From NCBI GenBank assembly GCA_014896255.1, contig JADBKT010000029.1, positions 1 through 48,739 of the forward strand: a stretch of DNA of 48,739 bases. Reading direction: 5' to 3'. Below the pieces are notes generated by a model. The model did no database searches. It was given only the letters and a program-made list of their open reading frames with translations, and had not been told where the DNA came from. Within the stretch, counting starts at the first letter, position 1. Every line of letters begins with the position of its first letter. The translations under genes and the position numbers were made by a program. This document shows positions 36,908 through 46,884 of this stretch, in pieces. Source of the stretch: Hydrogenibacillus sp. (GTDB lineage: Bacteria; Bacillota; Bacilli; Thermicanales; DSM-22653).

Positions 36908-38317
36908 TCATCGCCCCGGCGGCCGGGTTGTCGCGCCGCGCATGCGAAGCGCTTCCTCCACGCCGGGCGCCGCGTAAGCCGGGCGCCCGCGGCGAAAGAC
37001 GGCGAGCACCTGAAAGTCGGGGGCGAGCAGAACGACATCCGCCCTATACCCCGGCAAAAGCGCCCCGAGGTGACCGTCTAACCCGAGAGCGCGGGCGGGG
37101 TTGGTCGAGGCAAAACGCACCGCGTCGACGAGCGGAATGCCCGCCTGAACGAGCCTTTTCAGCCCCTCGTTCATCGTCAGCACGCTCCCGGCCAGCGTTC
37201 CGTCCGCAAGCGTCGCCCGTCCGCAGCGCACCGTCACCGGCTGCCCGCCGAGTTCGTAGCATCCGTCCGGCATCCGTTTGGCGCGCATGGCGTCGGTGAT
37301 GAGCAGCAGGCGGTCGCGCCCTTTGGCGCGGTGGACGAGCCGGTAAAGCGCCGGATGAACATGAACGCCGTCGGCGATGAGTTCCACGGTGAGCCGATCG
37401 TCGACGAGCGCCGCGCCGAGCATGCCGGGCTCCCGATGGTGGAGCCCTCGCATGGCGTTGAAGACGTGCGTCACGTGCCGCGCTCCTCGATCTGCCGCAG
37501 CGCGGGCGGTCTCATAATCGGCGTCGGTGTGGCCGAGAGAGACGATGACGCCGTGGGCGGCGAGTTCGGCGATCCACTCCAGCGCACCGGGGAGTTCCGG
37601 CGCCGTCGTGACGAGGCGGATGAGCCCGTCCGCCGCCGCCTGAAGCGCCTGAAATTCCGCCGTCTCCGGGGGGCGAAGCGCTTCCCGCGGTTGTGCCCCG
37701 GCGCGCGCCGGAGAGAGATACGGCCCTTCTAAGTGTATGCCTAAAATCTCCGCTTCGGGAGTCCCCAGCGTTGCATCACTTTCCACATCCGACGTCCCGC
37801 TTTTTTGTGCGCGCATGCGCTTGTAAGCGGCGATATTGCGCAACGCCCGCAGCAGCTGTTCTTTCGGCGCCGAAATCGTCGTGGCCAAAAAACCCGTCGT
37901 CCCCTCCGCGAGGAGCGTCCGGGCGATCTGCGACAGGGCCTCCGGCGTGGCATCCATGACGTCGGCGCCCGCCGCCCCGTGGATGTGCATGTCGATCATT
38001 CCCGGGACGGCGATCACGGTGCGCCCCGAGGCCAACGCTTCGGCCCGCGCATCGACATCGGCGCCGCCCGCACGCCGGTAAGCAGCATAAAGCGCCGCTC
38101 CGCTTATGGTCTGCCCGGCATCCGGCACATCGCGCGTGCGATCGACGGGCGGCGCACCGCCTTCTTCCCCGGCGCCCGCCGCCTGATGCGACGCCGGTCC
38201 GCGCCCCGGATCCAGCGTTCCGACGGCCCGAATCCTCCCGTCGTCCCCCATTCGGATGAATCCCGGCGAGAGAACTTCATCCGGCAACACGACGTCCACG
38301 TCGCGGATCTCCCACAT
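36908..38317 (-). CDS. nagA: N-acetylglucosamine-6-phosphate deacetylase with N-terminal insert
   Basis: An amidohydrolase removing acetate from GlcNAc-6-P. Metal-binding PGMIDMHIHGAAGADVMD, IHLEGPYLSPARAGA (Glu), SLGHTDADYETA, THVFNAMRGLHHREPG and LITDAM (catalytic Asp) are all present. At 469 residues it is about 75 longer than usual. The extra length is mainly a poorly conserved Gly/Ala/Asp-rich insert at about 35-100, just before the first metal motif. ATG 38317 follows GGGGGAG by 7 nt. Neighbours nagB and vanY suggest cell-wall sugar recycling. Confidence 0.95.
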   Translation of the reverse strand: MWEIRDVDVVLPDEVLSPGFIRMGDDGRIRAVGTLDPGRGPASHQAAGAGEEGGAPPVDRTRDVPDAGQTISGAALYAAYRRAGGADVDARAEALASGRTVIAVPGMIDMHIHGAAGADVMDATPEALSQIARTLLAEGTTGFLATTISAPKEQLLRALRNIAAYKRMRAQKSGTSDVESDATLGTPEAEILGIHLEGPYLSPARAGAQPREALRPPETAEFQALQAAADGLIRLVTTAPELPGALEWIAELAAHGVIVSLGHTDADYETARAAADRGARHVTHVFNAMRGLHHREPGMLGAALVDDRLTVELIADGVHVHPALYRLVHRAKGRDRLLLITDAMRAKRMPDGCYELGGQPVTVRCGRATLADGTLAGSVLTMNEGLKRLVQAGIPLVDAVRFASTNPARALGLDGHLGALLPGYRADVVLLAPDFQVLAVFRRGRPAYAAPGVEEALRMRGATTRPPGR

Positions 38318-38389
38318 CACTCGTCTCCCCCTTTTCGTACGCCGCCATCGCTTCGCCATTCCCGGCCGACGGCCGACGATGCCCCCGCG

Positions 38390-39538
<1,149 letters not shown>

Positions 39539-40396
39539 TCACCTCTCCCCTTCCCGCAAAGCATACCAGCCAAAGCCGATCGTCCCTTCGCCGACATGGG
39601 TGGCGATGACCGGCCCGAACGACGAGACGACCACGTCGAGGTGCTGATACCGCTCGGCGAGCGTCTCCCGCCAGCGCATCGCCTCGTCCGGCACGTTGGC
39701 ATGAATGATCGCCACCCGCGCCCCCGGCGCGCCCCGCACGGCTTCGTCGAACAACTCAAACACCCGGGCGACGGCCTTCTTTTCCGTGCGCACTTTTTCC
39801 AGCGGCACGATTTTTCCTTCAACAAAATGCAAGATCGGTTTGACCTGCAGCAGGCTGCCGACGACGTACTGGGCCATGTTCAAGCGTCCGCCGCGATGCA
39901 GATACGTCAGATCCTTCACCACGAACAGCGCACGCATCCGGTCGCGCACGTCTTCCATGTGCCGCACGATGTCCTTCACGGCGTGCCCTTCATCGGCGAG
40001 CCGCATACCGGCCTTGAGGATAAACGACATCGGATACGTGGCGATGCGCGAATCGATCACGTGTACCGGGAAACCGACCATTTCCGCCGCCTGCCGCGAC
40101 GTCTCCACCGTGCCGCTGATCCCTCCGGAAAGGTGGACGGCGATCCCGACGTCGTATGCCCCTTTCAGCCGCTCGTACAACCGGACAAAATCGCCGAGCG
40201 ACGGTTGTGACGTCGTCGGGTGCACTTTTGTTTCCTGCACGAGACGATAAAACATCGCCTCGTCGATCTCCTCCCCTTCGCGATAACTGCGCTCTCCGAA
40301 GACGACGTTGAGCGGCACGATGTGCACGTTCCGCGCGCGTACCGTGTCCGCTTCCAGATACGCGGTCGAGTCCGTGATCCAAGCGATTCGGGCCAC
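39539..40396 (-). CDS. degV: DegV-family fatty-acid-binding protein
   Basis: A 285-residue DegV protein; the family binds fatty acids and, as FakB, presents them to fatty-acid kinase. WITDSTAYL near the start, the lipid-binding TSQPSLGDF, HLSGGISGT, IDSRIATYP and DLTYLHRGGRL are family motifs. GTG 40396 follows AGGAGG by 8 nt. In B. subtilis the degV gene (yviA) also lies next to degSU; here a small membrane gene stands between. No fakA is in view. Confidence 0.94.
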   Translation of the reverse strand: MARIAWITDSTAYLEADTVRARNVHIVPLNVVFGERSYREGEEIDEAMFYRLVQETKVHPTTSQPSLGDFVRLYERLKGAYDVGIAVHLSGGISGTVETSRQAAEMVGFPVHVIDSRIATYPMSFILKAGMRLADEGHAVKDIVRHMEDVRDRMRALFVVKDLTYLHRGGRLNMAQYVVGSLLQVKPILHFVEGKIVPLEKVRTEKKAVARVFELFDEAVRGAPGARVAIIHANVPDEAMRWRETLAERYQHLDVVVSSFGPVIATHVGEGTIGFGWYALREGER

Positions 40397-40480
40397 CCCG
40401 ATTCCCTCCTGCGCGTTTCCGCTCTTGCTTAGCATGTCCTTGAACACATTGTAACAAAAAAAAGCGCACGGCCGAAGCGA

Positions 40481-40807
40481 TTACCGTCGCCGTGCCGGCC
40501 TCTCCGTCCGCTCCCAGATGATGAGCCCGTCGTAACGCCGTTCCAGTCTTTCCAGGACGAGCGGCGTCTCGTCGTGTGAGCCGAGGTCATAAGCCACGAT
40601 GAGGAGCGCGAGCCCGCGCAACTGGGCCGCCCGAGCGAGGGCGCCCACGACATGTTCGAGTTCCGCCGCCGCGTTTTGGACTTCCAGTCGGATGACCGTC
40701 GGCGCGGAGCGCCTGACGGACAACCGGCACACGGCCCAACCGCCGATCACGGCCAAGAACGAAAACCAGGCAGCGACGGTGAGCCACCCGACGAGCGCAT
40801 GCGACAT
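40481..40807 (-). CDS. Small membrane protein of unknown function between degU and degV
   Basis: A 108-residue protein I do not recognise. Residues about 4-27 form one membrane helix (ALVGWLTVAAWFSFLAVIGG); the rest is cytoplasmic if the positive-inside rule holds (CRLSVRRS follows). The soluble part shows LRGLALLIVAYDLGSHDETPLVLERLERRYDGLIIW, an alternating alpha/beta pattern. ATG 40807 follows GGGGGG by 7 nt. Its position in the degS-degU-degV run hints at a link to that system or to lipid uptake, but this is inference. Confidence 0.78.
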   Translation of the reverse strand: MSHALVGWLTVAAWFSFLAVIGGWAVCRLSVRRSAPTVIRLEVQNAAAELEHVVGALARAAQLRGLALLIVAYDLGSHDETPLVLERLERRYDGLIIWERTERPARRR

Positions 40808-40891
40808 CGTCCATCCCCCCTCTTCCCATCTTATGCGGGAAGAGGACACAAACGCGTTCGGCCGCTACAACGCATCGTTTTTGTTCCTGCG

Positions 40892-41584
40892 TTACTGCAG
40901 CCATCCGTTCTCGTACGCCTTGATGATCAGCTGTTTGCGGTCGGCGATGCGCAGCTTGGCCAAAATATTGGAGATGTGATTTTTGACCGTTTTGTCGCTG
41001 ATCCCCAGCGCCCGGGCGATGTCCCGGTTCGTGAGCCCACGGGCGATGAGGCGCACCACCTCTTTTTCGCGATCCGTCAGTCGATGCCATTTGTCGCCGA
41101 TTTGTTCGACCCTGATCGACTCCGGCGGCAGACCTTCGTTCATCCGTTGGAGACGACGCATTTCATTGATCACCAGCGGCGTGAGCCGCGGATGGATGTA
41201 CCCTTCGCCGCGGGCCACGAGCCGCACCGCCTCGACCAGCGTCGGCGAGTCCACTTCCTTGAGCAAGTAACCCACGGCACCGAGATTGAGCGCGCGGTAG
41301 ACGTACTGTTCATCGTCATGAATCGACAAAATGATGATCTTGGCATCGGGGTTGCGTTGATGGATGGCCTGTGTCGCTTCGGCGCCGTTTAACCGCGGCA
41401 TGTTGATGTCCATGAGCACGACATCGGGGTCCAGCGCCTCGACCAATCTCAACGCTTCTTCGCCGTCCCCCGCCTCCCCGATGACTTCGATGTCTTCTTC
41501 CAGCTCCAGAATGCGCTTCAAACCTTCGCGAAACAAGGCATGATCGTCGGCGATCACGATGCGGATCGGCAAGCGTTCCTTCAT
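40892..41584 (-). CDS. degU: Two-component response regulator DegU
   Basis: A 230-residue NarL/FixJ-type regulator. The receiver has IADDHALFREG and the phosphorylatable Asp59 in LMDINMP; Lys in LLKEVD completes the site. The C-terminal LuxR-type helix-turn-helix reads LTDREKEVVRLIARGLTNRDIARALGIS-type residues at about 168-195. In Bacillus it controls exoenzymes, competence and motility. ATG 41584 overlaps the degS stop as ATGA. Confidence 0.96.
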   Translation of the reverse strand: MKERLPIRIVIADDHALFREGLKRILELEEDIEVIGEAGDGEEALRLVEALDPDVVLMDINMPRLNGAEATQAIHQRNPDAKIIILSIHDDEQYVYRALNLGAVGYLLKEVDSPTLVEAVRLVARGEGYIHPRLTPLVINEMRRLQRMNEGLPPESIRVEQIGDKWHRLTDREKEVVRLIARGLTNRDIARALGISDKTVKNHISNILAKLRIADRKQLIIKAYENGWLQ

Positions 41585-42759
41585 CTTTCGTCCCTCTTCG
41601 ATTGCAGAGTTTGATCATAGATCGGCACTTCGATTTGGATCGCCGTGCCCGCACCCGGGCGCGTCTGGATGTCGATGTGTCCTTTGAGGAGCTTCACCCG
41701 CTCCTTGAGGCCCATAAGCCCCAAAGTCGGCCGTTCCTTCAGCGCTTCCAAGTCGAATCCCTTGCCGTTATCCTTGATGCGCAGGCGCACCTTGAGCGGC
41801 AGATATTCGATGATCACGTGGGCCAGCGTCGCTCCGGCGTGTTTGGCGATGTTGTTCAAGCCCTCCTGAATCATGCGGAAGAGCGCCACTTCGATCATCG
41901 GCGTCAGGCGCTCCTCATGTCCGATGACCTGAAAATCAATGTAGAACGGGTATTTTTCGTTGAATTCCGCGATCATTTTGCGCACCGTCGGCACCAACCC
42001 AAGGTCGTCGAGCGCCATCGGGCGAAGATCGTAGATGATCTTGCGAACGTCGACGAGCGAATGGCGGACGTATTGCTTGAGCGCTCTCAGTTCCTCCCGC
42101 AGGTCGTCCGTACTCCGCTGTTCGAGCGTCTTTTCGATGATCTCGACGCGCAGAATGACGTGCGCCAGCGATTGCGCCGGGCCGTCGTGCATTTCCCGCG
42201 CCACGCGGCGGCGTTCCTCTTCTTGCGCTTCGATGATTTTCAACCCGAACAGTTGACTGCTCTCCGCCGACGCCAGCGCCTCCGTCATGCGCGCGATATC
42301 CCCCTGCAGATAACTCAGGACGACGCTCACCTGAGCCAGCAGGCGATCGGCCTTTTCCAACGTCCGCTCGAGGTTTTTCAGCCTGAGCTCAAGTTCGTCG
42401 CGCCGCTTGCGCAAGTAGTTCTCTTTTTCTCGATTCAAGGACAACGCCATCTGCGCTCGATGTGCCGATTCATACGCCTCGCGGATGTCTCTTTCACGAT
42501 AAAGATGGAAGTTTTTGCTGACCTCCATCAATCGGCGGCGCATTTGCAAAAATTCCTTTTCCAGTCGATCGTTCTGCGCTATGTACACACTCACTTCTTG
42601 TCGAATGGCGTCGAGTTCCTTCTTGAGCGCTTCACTCTCCTGCCGCGCGTGCTCGGCGATTTCATAGATTTGATCTCGACTCGTCTCCATCGTCTCTATG
42701 GCCCGCTTGATCACCCGGTCCAGCGCCCGGCTTGCGGAATTGTATGCGGCGAAGTCCAT
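41581..42759 (-). CDS. degS: Cytosolic sensor histidine kinase DegS
   Basis: A 392-residue soluble kinase with the DegS-type N-terminal coiled coil (about 1-170) rather than membrane helices. The phospho-acceptor is His191 in VAREMHDGPAQSLAH (HisKA_3), and the ATPase domain has DNGKGFD and GLMGLKERV (about 335-360). It phosphorylates and dephosphorylates DegU. ATG 42759 follows GGGAGG by 5 nt. Confidence 0.96.
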   Translation of the reverse strand: MDFAAYNSASRALDRVIKRAIETMETSRDQIYEIAEHARQESEALKKELDAIRQEVSVYIAQNDRLEKEFLQMRRRLMEVSKNFHLYRERDIREAYESAHRAQMALSLNREKENYLRKRRDELELRLKNLERTLEKADRLLAQVSVVLSYLQGDIARMTEALASAESSQLFGLKIIEAQEEERRRVAREMHDGPAQSLAHVILRVEIIEKTLEQRSTDDLREELRALKQYVRHSLVDVRKIIYDLRPMALDDLGLVPTVRKMIAEFNEKYPFYIDFQVIGHEERLTPMIEVALFRMIQEGLNNIAKHAGATLAHVIIEYLPLKVRLRIKDNGKGFDLEALKERPTLGLMGLKERVKLLKGHIDIQTRPGAGTAIQIEVPIYDQTLQSKRDER

Positions 42760-42789
42760 AGCGGCCTCCCGACCGACGTCATTTCTATC

Positions 42790-42818
42790 ATTGTAGCATA
42801 TCGGTCGATCGGTGTCTG
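42790..42818 (-). promoter_or_regulatory. degS-degU promoter
   Basis: Minus strand: -10 TACAAT (42790-42795) preceded by TGC, an extended -10, with CAGACA (42813-42818) as a partial -35 at 17 bp. The predicted start is about 25 nt before the degS ATG. It could drive degS through vanY, since I see no terminator before 35103. Confidence 0.65.
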
Positions 42819-42893
42819 CTGTTTTAGGTCATATTTTTTAAATTTTCATCCTCCTTATGTCCCATGAAATCATTCCCATGAATGATATGCACC

Positions 42894-42924
42894 AAAAAAC
42901 CGCTTGCGTCTGCGACACAAGCGG
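42894..42924 (-). terminator. metK terminator
   Basis: Minus strand: 7-bp stem CCGCTTG / CAAGCGG with an 11-nt loop, followed by six T. It is 24 nt past the metK stop. Confidence 0.88.
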
Positions 42925-42947
42925 CGTAAACGCGGACGAAATTCGGC

Positions 42948-44168
42948 TCAAGTCGAGGAAGCGAGGTGCGGTTCGGCTGCCGCTTTGAGCGTGTGGGCGA
43001 CGTCGATCCGCTCCCACGGAAGATCGAGATCCGTCCGGCCGAAGTGACCGTAGGCCGCCGTCTGACGGTAAATCGGCCGGCGCAGGTCGTAGCGGCGGAT
43101 GATGCCCGCCGGGCGCAGGTCGAAGTGCGCTTCGACCAGGCGGACGAGGACGTCTTCGGGTACTTTTCCGGTGCCGAACGTATCGATGCGGATCGACACC
43201 GGCCGGGCGACGCCGATGGCGTAGGCGATCTGCACCTCGCACATCTCGGCGAGATTCGCGGCGACGATGTTTTTCGCCACATGCCGAGCGGCGTACGCCG
43301 CCGAGCGGTCGACCTTCGTCGGATCTTTGCCGGAGAAGGCGCCGCCGCCGTGGCGGGCATAGCCGCCGTACGTGTCGACGATGACCTTGCGGCCGGTCAA
43401 GCCCGCATCGCCCTGCGGTCCGCCGATCACGAAACGGCCGGTGGGATTGATGAAGTACATCGTCCGCGCGTCGAGGTATTCGCTCGGGACGACGGGGCGG
43501 ATGACGTGTTCGATGAGGTCGCGTTTGATCGTCGCCTGGTCGACGTCCGGATCATGCTGGGCGGAGACGACGATCGCATCGACGCGCACCGGCTTCGGGC
43601 CGTCGTATTCGATCGTCACTTGCGTCTTCCCGTCCGGGCGAAGGTAGGGAAGCGTCCCGTTTTTGCGCACCTCGGCGAGACGACGGGCGAGACGGTGCGC
43701 GAGCGAGATCGGCAGCGGCATGAGTTCCGGCGTCTCGTTCACGGCGAAGCCGAAGACGAGCCCTTGGTCTCCGGCGCCGATCGCCTCGATCTCTTCTTCC
43801 GACATGAGCCCTTCGCGGGCCTCGAGAGCGCGGTTGACGCCCATGGCGATGTCCGGGGACTGCTCGTTGATCGACGTCACGACGGCGCATGTATCCGCAT
43901 CGAAGCCGAACTTGGCGCGCGTGTAGCCGATCTCCCGCACCGTATCGCGGACGATTTTCGGAATATCGACATATCCCGACGTCGTCATCTCTCCCATGAC
44001 CAAGACGAGCCCCGTCGTCACCGCCGTCTCCACGGCGACGCGGGCATTCGGGTCCTGGGCGAGGACGGCGTCGAGGACGGCGTCGCTGATCTGATCGCAC
44101 ATTTTATCCGGATGGCCTTCAGTGACCGATTCCGAGGTGAAGAGGTGGCGGCCTTTGAGGTGACGCAT
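42948..44168 (-). CDS. metK: S-adenosylmethionine synthetase
   Basis: A 406-residue enzyme making SAM from methionine and ATP. Family motifs: [21 protein letters not shown]-type start, [12 protein letters not shown] for ATP binding (about residue 130), [11 protein letters not shown], and the phosphate loop [22 protein letters not shown]-type block near residue 270. ATG 44168 follows AAAGGAGG by 7 nt. The leader holds a SAM riboswitch and a terminator, so the gene should be shut off by its own product. Confidence 0.98.
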   Translation of the reverse strand: MRHLKGRHLFTSESVTEGHPDKMCDQISDAVLDAVLAQDPNARVAVETAVTTGLVLVMGEMTTSGYVDIPKIVRDTVREIGYTRAKFGFDADTCAVVTSINEQSPDIAMGVNRALEAREGLMSEEEIEAIGAGDQGLVFGFAVNETPELMPLPISLAHRLARRLAEVRKNGTLPYLRPDGKTQVTIEYDGPKPVRVDAIVVSAQHDPDVDQATIKRDLIEHVIRPVVPSEYLDARTMYFINPTGRFVIGGPQGDAGLTGRKVIVDTYGGYARHGGGAFSGKDPTKVDRSAAYAARHVAKNIVAANLAEMCEVQIAYAIGVARPVSIRIDTFGTGKVPEDVLVRLVEAHFDLRPAGIIRRYDLRRPIYRQTAAYGHFGRTDLDLPWERIDVAHTLKAAAEPHLASST

Positions 44169-44241
44169 GTCAGTGCCTCCTTTCGCGGCTATCTTGCGCA
44201 GACATTTTGCACGGCTTTCTTGCGCGGCTTTGCGGCGAACG

Positions 44242-44281
44242 AAAAAGCGCCTTCCCCTCCGGCATGTAGAGGAAAAGGCGC
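44242..44281 (-). terminator. SAM riboswitch terminator
   Basis: Minus strand: a 12-bp stem with two G-U pairs, GCGCCTTTTCCT / AGGGGAAGGCGC, with an 11-nt loop, followed by TTTTT. It lies between the SAM aptamer and metK and is the expected OFF structure. Confidence 0.88.
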
Positions 44282-44335
44282 ATCTTTTGCTTAGGCTCCG
44301 TCAGGCGAGCGGTCGCATCTGCTCCTTTATCCTCT

Positions 44336-44523
44336 CTTATCTCCAGCGCCGCCGGCGGTTCAAGGATATGCCGCTTGTCGGATCGACGCTGCAGGTTAGC
44401 ACCTTGCTGCGACGCCGGATGCTTACGCCTCTTCGGGGGGCGCACGGCACGCCGACCCTCACGCGGTCGCCGCAGCGGTTGCCGGGCTTCATCGGGCCTG
44501 TCCCTCCGCCTGCTCGCGATAAG
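44336..44523 (-). promoter_or_regulatory. SAM-I (S-box) riboswitch aptamer
   Basis: Minus strand, 5' to 3': P1 strand CUUAUC (44518-44523); the core GGAGGGACAGGCCCGAUGAA, then GCCCGGCAACC; then AAGGUGCUAACCUGCAG; closed by GAUAAG (44336-44341) pairing with the first strand. These are the conserved parts of P1, P2, P3 and the kink-turn/pseudoknot of SAM-I. At 188 nt it is long because the stems between the core blocks are enlarged. Its 5' edge abuts the last recognisable coding motif of the upstream glycosyltransferase. Confidence 0.95.
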
Positions 44524-46166
44524 AAGCGCCGGGAGCGCGTCGTAGCGGTAGCGCACGGATTTCGATCACGAGCGCGGCGCATGACGGGTCGCGTACATGC
44601 AAGCATGAGCGGTCGCGTCCGGGAAGATCCTGCGATGACGGCGAAAACGGCGATGCCAAAGGCCAGCGAGGCGAACAGCGACCGCTCGAAAGCGAGCGCA
44701 AAAGCCAGCGCCTGAGGCTCCGGCGTCCAGCCGCTCCAGTTCGGCGCCTGATCGGCGAAGCCCCACAGGTACGACGCTTTCGCCAAAAAGAAAGAAAGAA
44801 GACCCGGCGCTTTGAGCCGCTCGGCAATGAGCGCCTGCTCCAGTGCCGTTCGCTCCGGTCCAAGCGGCAGCGTCATGACGGCGGTGTAATCGTCGCGCGA
44901 AAAATGGCCGATCGTCTCGCGGTTCAACCCGGCGACGAACTTCCAGAGCGGGTCGTGGTTGCCGAGCGGCCGGTCGATCACCCCGGCGGACTTGAGAAGT
45001 GCGCCCGTTCCGTCGGTAACCGCCCAAAAGCCGATGAAAAAGGCGAAAAGCGCCGCCCATGAGCGGCGACCAAAAACCGGGACGATCGGCCGTCCGGAGG
45101 ATTTTCGCCCGACGAACTTTCGCTCGGCGGACATCCGACAGGCGGAATCCCGCCCGGTGGACCTTTGCCCGGAAGATCCACATCCCTCCGATGGGAACCG
45201 AATGAATAACGTGAAAAACGCGTAAACGACGACAGCGGCGACCCACACGGCGCCGAGCGGGCGGATGAGATGTCCTGCACCGACAAGCGCCCCGGCCGTC
45301 CCCGCGACGAGGAGGGGAAGAAACGCCGGCCTCGGGCATTCTACGCGCGATCGGGCGCTCGACCAGACACGGATACATACGGCCGACCAGACACGGAGCC
45401 ATACGGCGAGACCGCCGAACAGCAAAAGATCGGCGAGATGCTGGTTCGTGAGCACGCTCGACATCATGATCGTCGACGGGTAGACGGCGGTGATGAGTGC
45501 CGCCGCATTTGCCGCCGAAGGATGTCCCGCCGCCGGCCTCAGACGTCCGTTTCCGTCGGCGTCGCCAAAGACGCCGTAAGCGGCGCGGTCGAAGCTGCGG
45601 TCAACAGGAGCGCCGACGGCGCGATCGAAGTCACGGCCAAAAGGAGTGCCGTCGACGCGGCCAATGGCGCGCTCAAGGGAGCGGCCGAGGGCGTAGACGA
45701 CGGCCGGGTGCAGCGCGAGCACGACGACGTTCGCCCATTTGAGCACCATATCGTCCGCGCCGAACAACCGGTAGAGGGCCGCTTCATAGAGCACAAACGG
45801 CACCTGATACGTCCAGAGGGTGAAATACGTCTCGCGAAACGGGCTTAAGTCGCCGACCGCGACGGCGCGCGCCGCCTGCGACAAGGTGAGAAAATCATAC
45901 ACCGGTTCCGTCGGCACGGCGAGAATCCACGCCGCACGGAGTGCAAACGCCAGCAGGACCGCCGCCGGAACGACGATGCGCGCCGGGAGGCGCGCCGCCC
46001 AAAAGGCGAGCCCAAGCACCCCGGCGGCCGCCAGTGCCCCGCCCGCCGCCGGAAGCGGCCCACCCGTCCGGACGATTCCGCCGGCGTAATGGACGGTGCC
46101 GTAGAGGGCAACGGCGACAAAAGCGAAGAGAGAAAGGCGGGCAGCCACCAACAACAATCGTCTCAT
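44337..46166 (-). CDS. GT39/ArnT-like membrane glycosyltransferase, probably frameshifted at the 3' end
   Basis: A 609-codon frame for a polytopic membrane glycosyltransferase using a lipid-linked sugar. PVYDFLTLSQAARAVAVGD (external catalytic-loop Asp), FRETYFTLWTYQVPFVLYEAALYRLFG, GAGHLIRPLGAVW and about ten membrane helices fit the family. Residues about 165-200, 255-270 and 330-365 are repetitive hydrophilic inserts. After about residue 520 the frame turns Arg/Cys-rich and runs through the SAM riboswitch. The expected C-terminal motif is found in other frames: ALVIEI at 44558-44575 and VRYRYDALPALLIAS at 44512-44556. So the 3' end has lost its frame, by mutation or by error in the sequence. 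ATG 46166 has only a distant AAGGAG; TTG 46169 is adjacent. No functional product is certain. Confidence 0.75.
   Translation of the reverse strand: MRRLLLVAARLSLFAFVAVALYGTVHYAGGIVRTGGPLPAAGGALAAAGVLGLAFWAARLPARIVVPAAVLLAFALRAAWILAVPTEPVYDFLTLSQAARAVAVGDLSPFRETYFTLWTYQVPFVLYEAALYRLFGADDMVLKWANVVVLALHPAVVYALGRSLERAIGRVDGTPFGRDFDRAVGAPVDRSFDRAAYGVFGDADGNGRLRPAAGHPSAANAAALITAVYPSTIMMSSVLTNQHLADLLLFGGLAVWLRVWSAVCIRVWSSARSRVECPRPAFLPLLVAGTAGALVGAGHLIRPLGAVWVAAVVVYAFFTLFIRFPSEGCGSSGQRSTGRDSACRMSAERKFVGRKSSGRPIVPVFGRRSWAALFAFFIGFWAVTDGTGALLKSAGVIDRPLGNHDPLWKFVAGLNRETIGHFSRDDYTAVMTLPLGPERTALEQALIAERLKAPGLLSFFLAKASYLWGFADQAPNWSGWTPEPQALAFALAFERSLFASLAFGIAVFAVIAGSSRTRPLMLACTRPVMRRARDRNPCATATTRSRRFLSRAGGGTGPMKPGNRCGDRVRVGVPCAPRRGVSIRRRSKVLTCSVDPTSGISLNRRRRWR
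45361..45408. repeat. 24-bp tandem repeat, two copies, in the glycosyltransferase
   Basis: Two adjacent 24-bp units, each starting GACCAGACACGGA and containing CATACGGC, with 21 of 24 bases identical. On the coding strand they give the RVWSAV / RVWSSA duplication. The unit length keeps the reading frame. Confidence 0.8.
45581..45652. repeat. 36-bp imperfect tandem repeat in the glycosyltransferase
   Basis: Two 36-bp units (45581-45616 and 45617-45652), both beginning CGGCGCG and sharing about 28 of 36 bases; a poorer third copy follows to about 45690. They encode a 12-residue repeat of the form GxPxxRxFDRAx, which looks like expansion of the native segment LGRSLERA next to it. Confidence 0.7.
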
Positions 46167-46230
46167 CAAAACAACCGTTCCGTTTCATCTCCTTGCCGGC
46201 CGACGCTTCGGGATCATCGCCGAGAAACGC

Positions 46231-46809
46231 TTATTGACCCGCTTTCTTCAGCTCATACGGCCCGCGGACCATCACATGGCACGTATCGCTGCCGGTGACG
46301 CGGATGCCTCGTCCGTCCTTCGACGGCACGAGCAGCAGGTGATTCAGCTTGATCTCCTGCCCGTTCTTCACGTCGGTCCCTTCGGTCACGTCCGGAAGAC
46401 CGTTCCCGCCGGCATTGCCGATGGCCACGGCCTTCCCCGTGCGGACGATGAATTCCGTCCCCGCTCCGCCGAGCAGGACGTCACCGGGTTTAAGCGCCAA
46501 CACTTGGTACGTCAGCGTTGCCGGTAAATCTGAACCGCCCGTACCCGTACCGCTACCTGTCGACGACTGGCCCGATGACGGCGACGGAGGTGAAACAATC
46601 GGCGCTTGTGAATTCCCTCTAAGCTCGGCGATCGCCGCCTGAATGCGCTCATCGACGTAGCTTTTCGTGACCAGCGGATCATCTGCCGAACCCGGCACGA
46701 AGCCGTCGGCGTAGGTCACCGTGGCGATCGCCGCGAACATCGCGAAGAGCGCCAGCCCTTTCCATCCATTCCGCATCCAACCGCGCACCTTTTGCCGTGT
46801 TGTTCGCAT
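46231..46809 (-). CDS. Small secreted protein of unknown function
   Basis: A 192-residue exported protein. The N-terminus has basic residues and a hydrophobic core (WKGLALFAMFAAIATVTYA), with likely cleavage near residue 34. PGSADDPLVTKSYVDERIQAAIAEL follows as a short helix; then comes a Ser/Gly/Thr/Pro linker (about 70-92) and a beta-rich C-terminal domain (YQVLALKPGDVLLGGAGTEFIVRTGKAVAI). A start of the VTKSYVD kind recurs in secreted proteins of Bacilli, but I cannot assign a role. ATG 46809 follows GAAGGGAG by 7 nt. It lies between the SLH-anchored protease and the glycosyltransferase. Confidence 0.8.
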   Translation of the reverse strand: MRTTRQKVRGWMRNGWKGLALFAMFAAIATVTYADGFVPGSADDPLVTKSYVDERIQAAIAELRGNSQAPIVSPPSPSSGQSSTGSGTGTGGSDLPATLTYQVLALKPGDVLLGGAGTEFIVRTGKAVAIGNAGGNGLPDVTEGTDVKNGQEIKLNHLLLVPSKDGRGIRVTGSDTCHVMVRGPYELKKAGQ

Positions 46810-46884
46810 CTTCCGACTCCCTTCTTTCTGCTTAACGGCATTCAGAACTCAATGGAATGATGAGTTCGTACCAAAGCCGGTTCC

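Noticed and set aside
42837-42855. Strong AGGAGG followed by ATG on the minus strand between metK and degS
   Set aside because: The frame is only ATG AAA ATT TAA, and the Shine-Dalgarno abuts the ATG; it is not a supportable gene.
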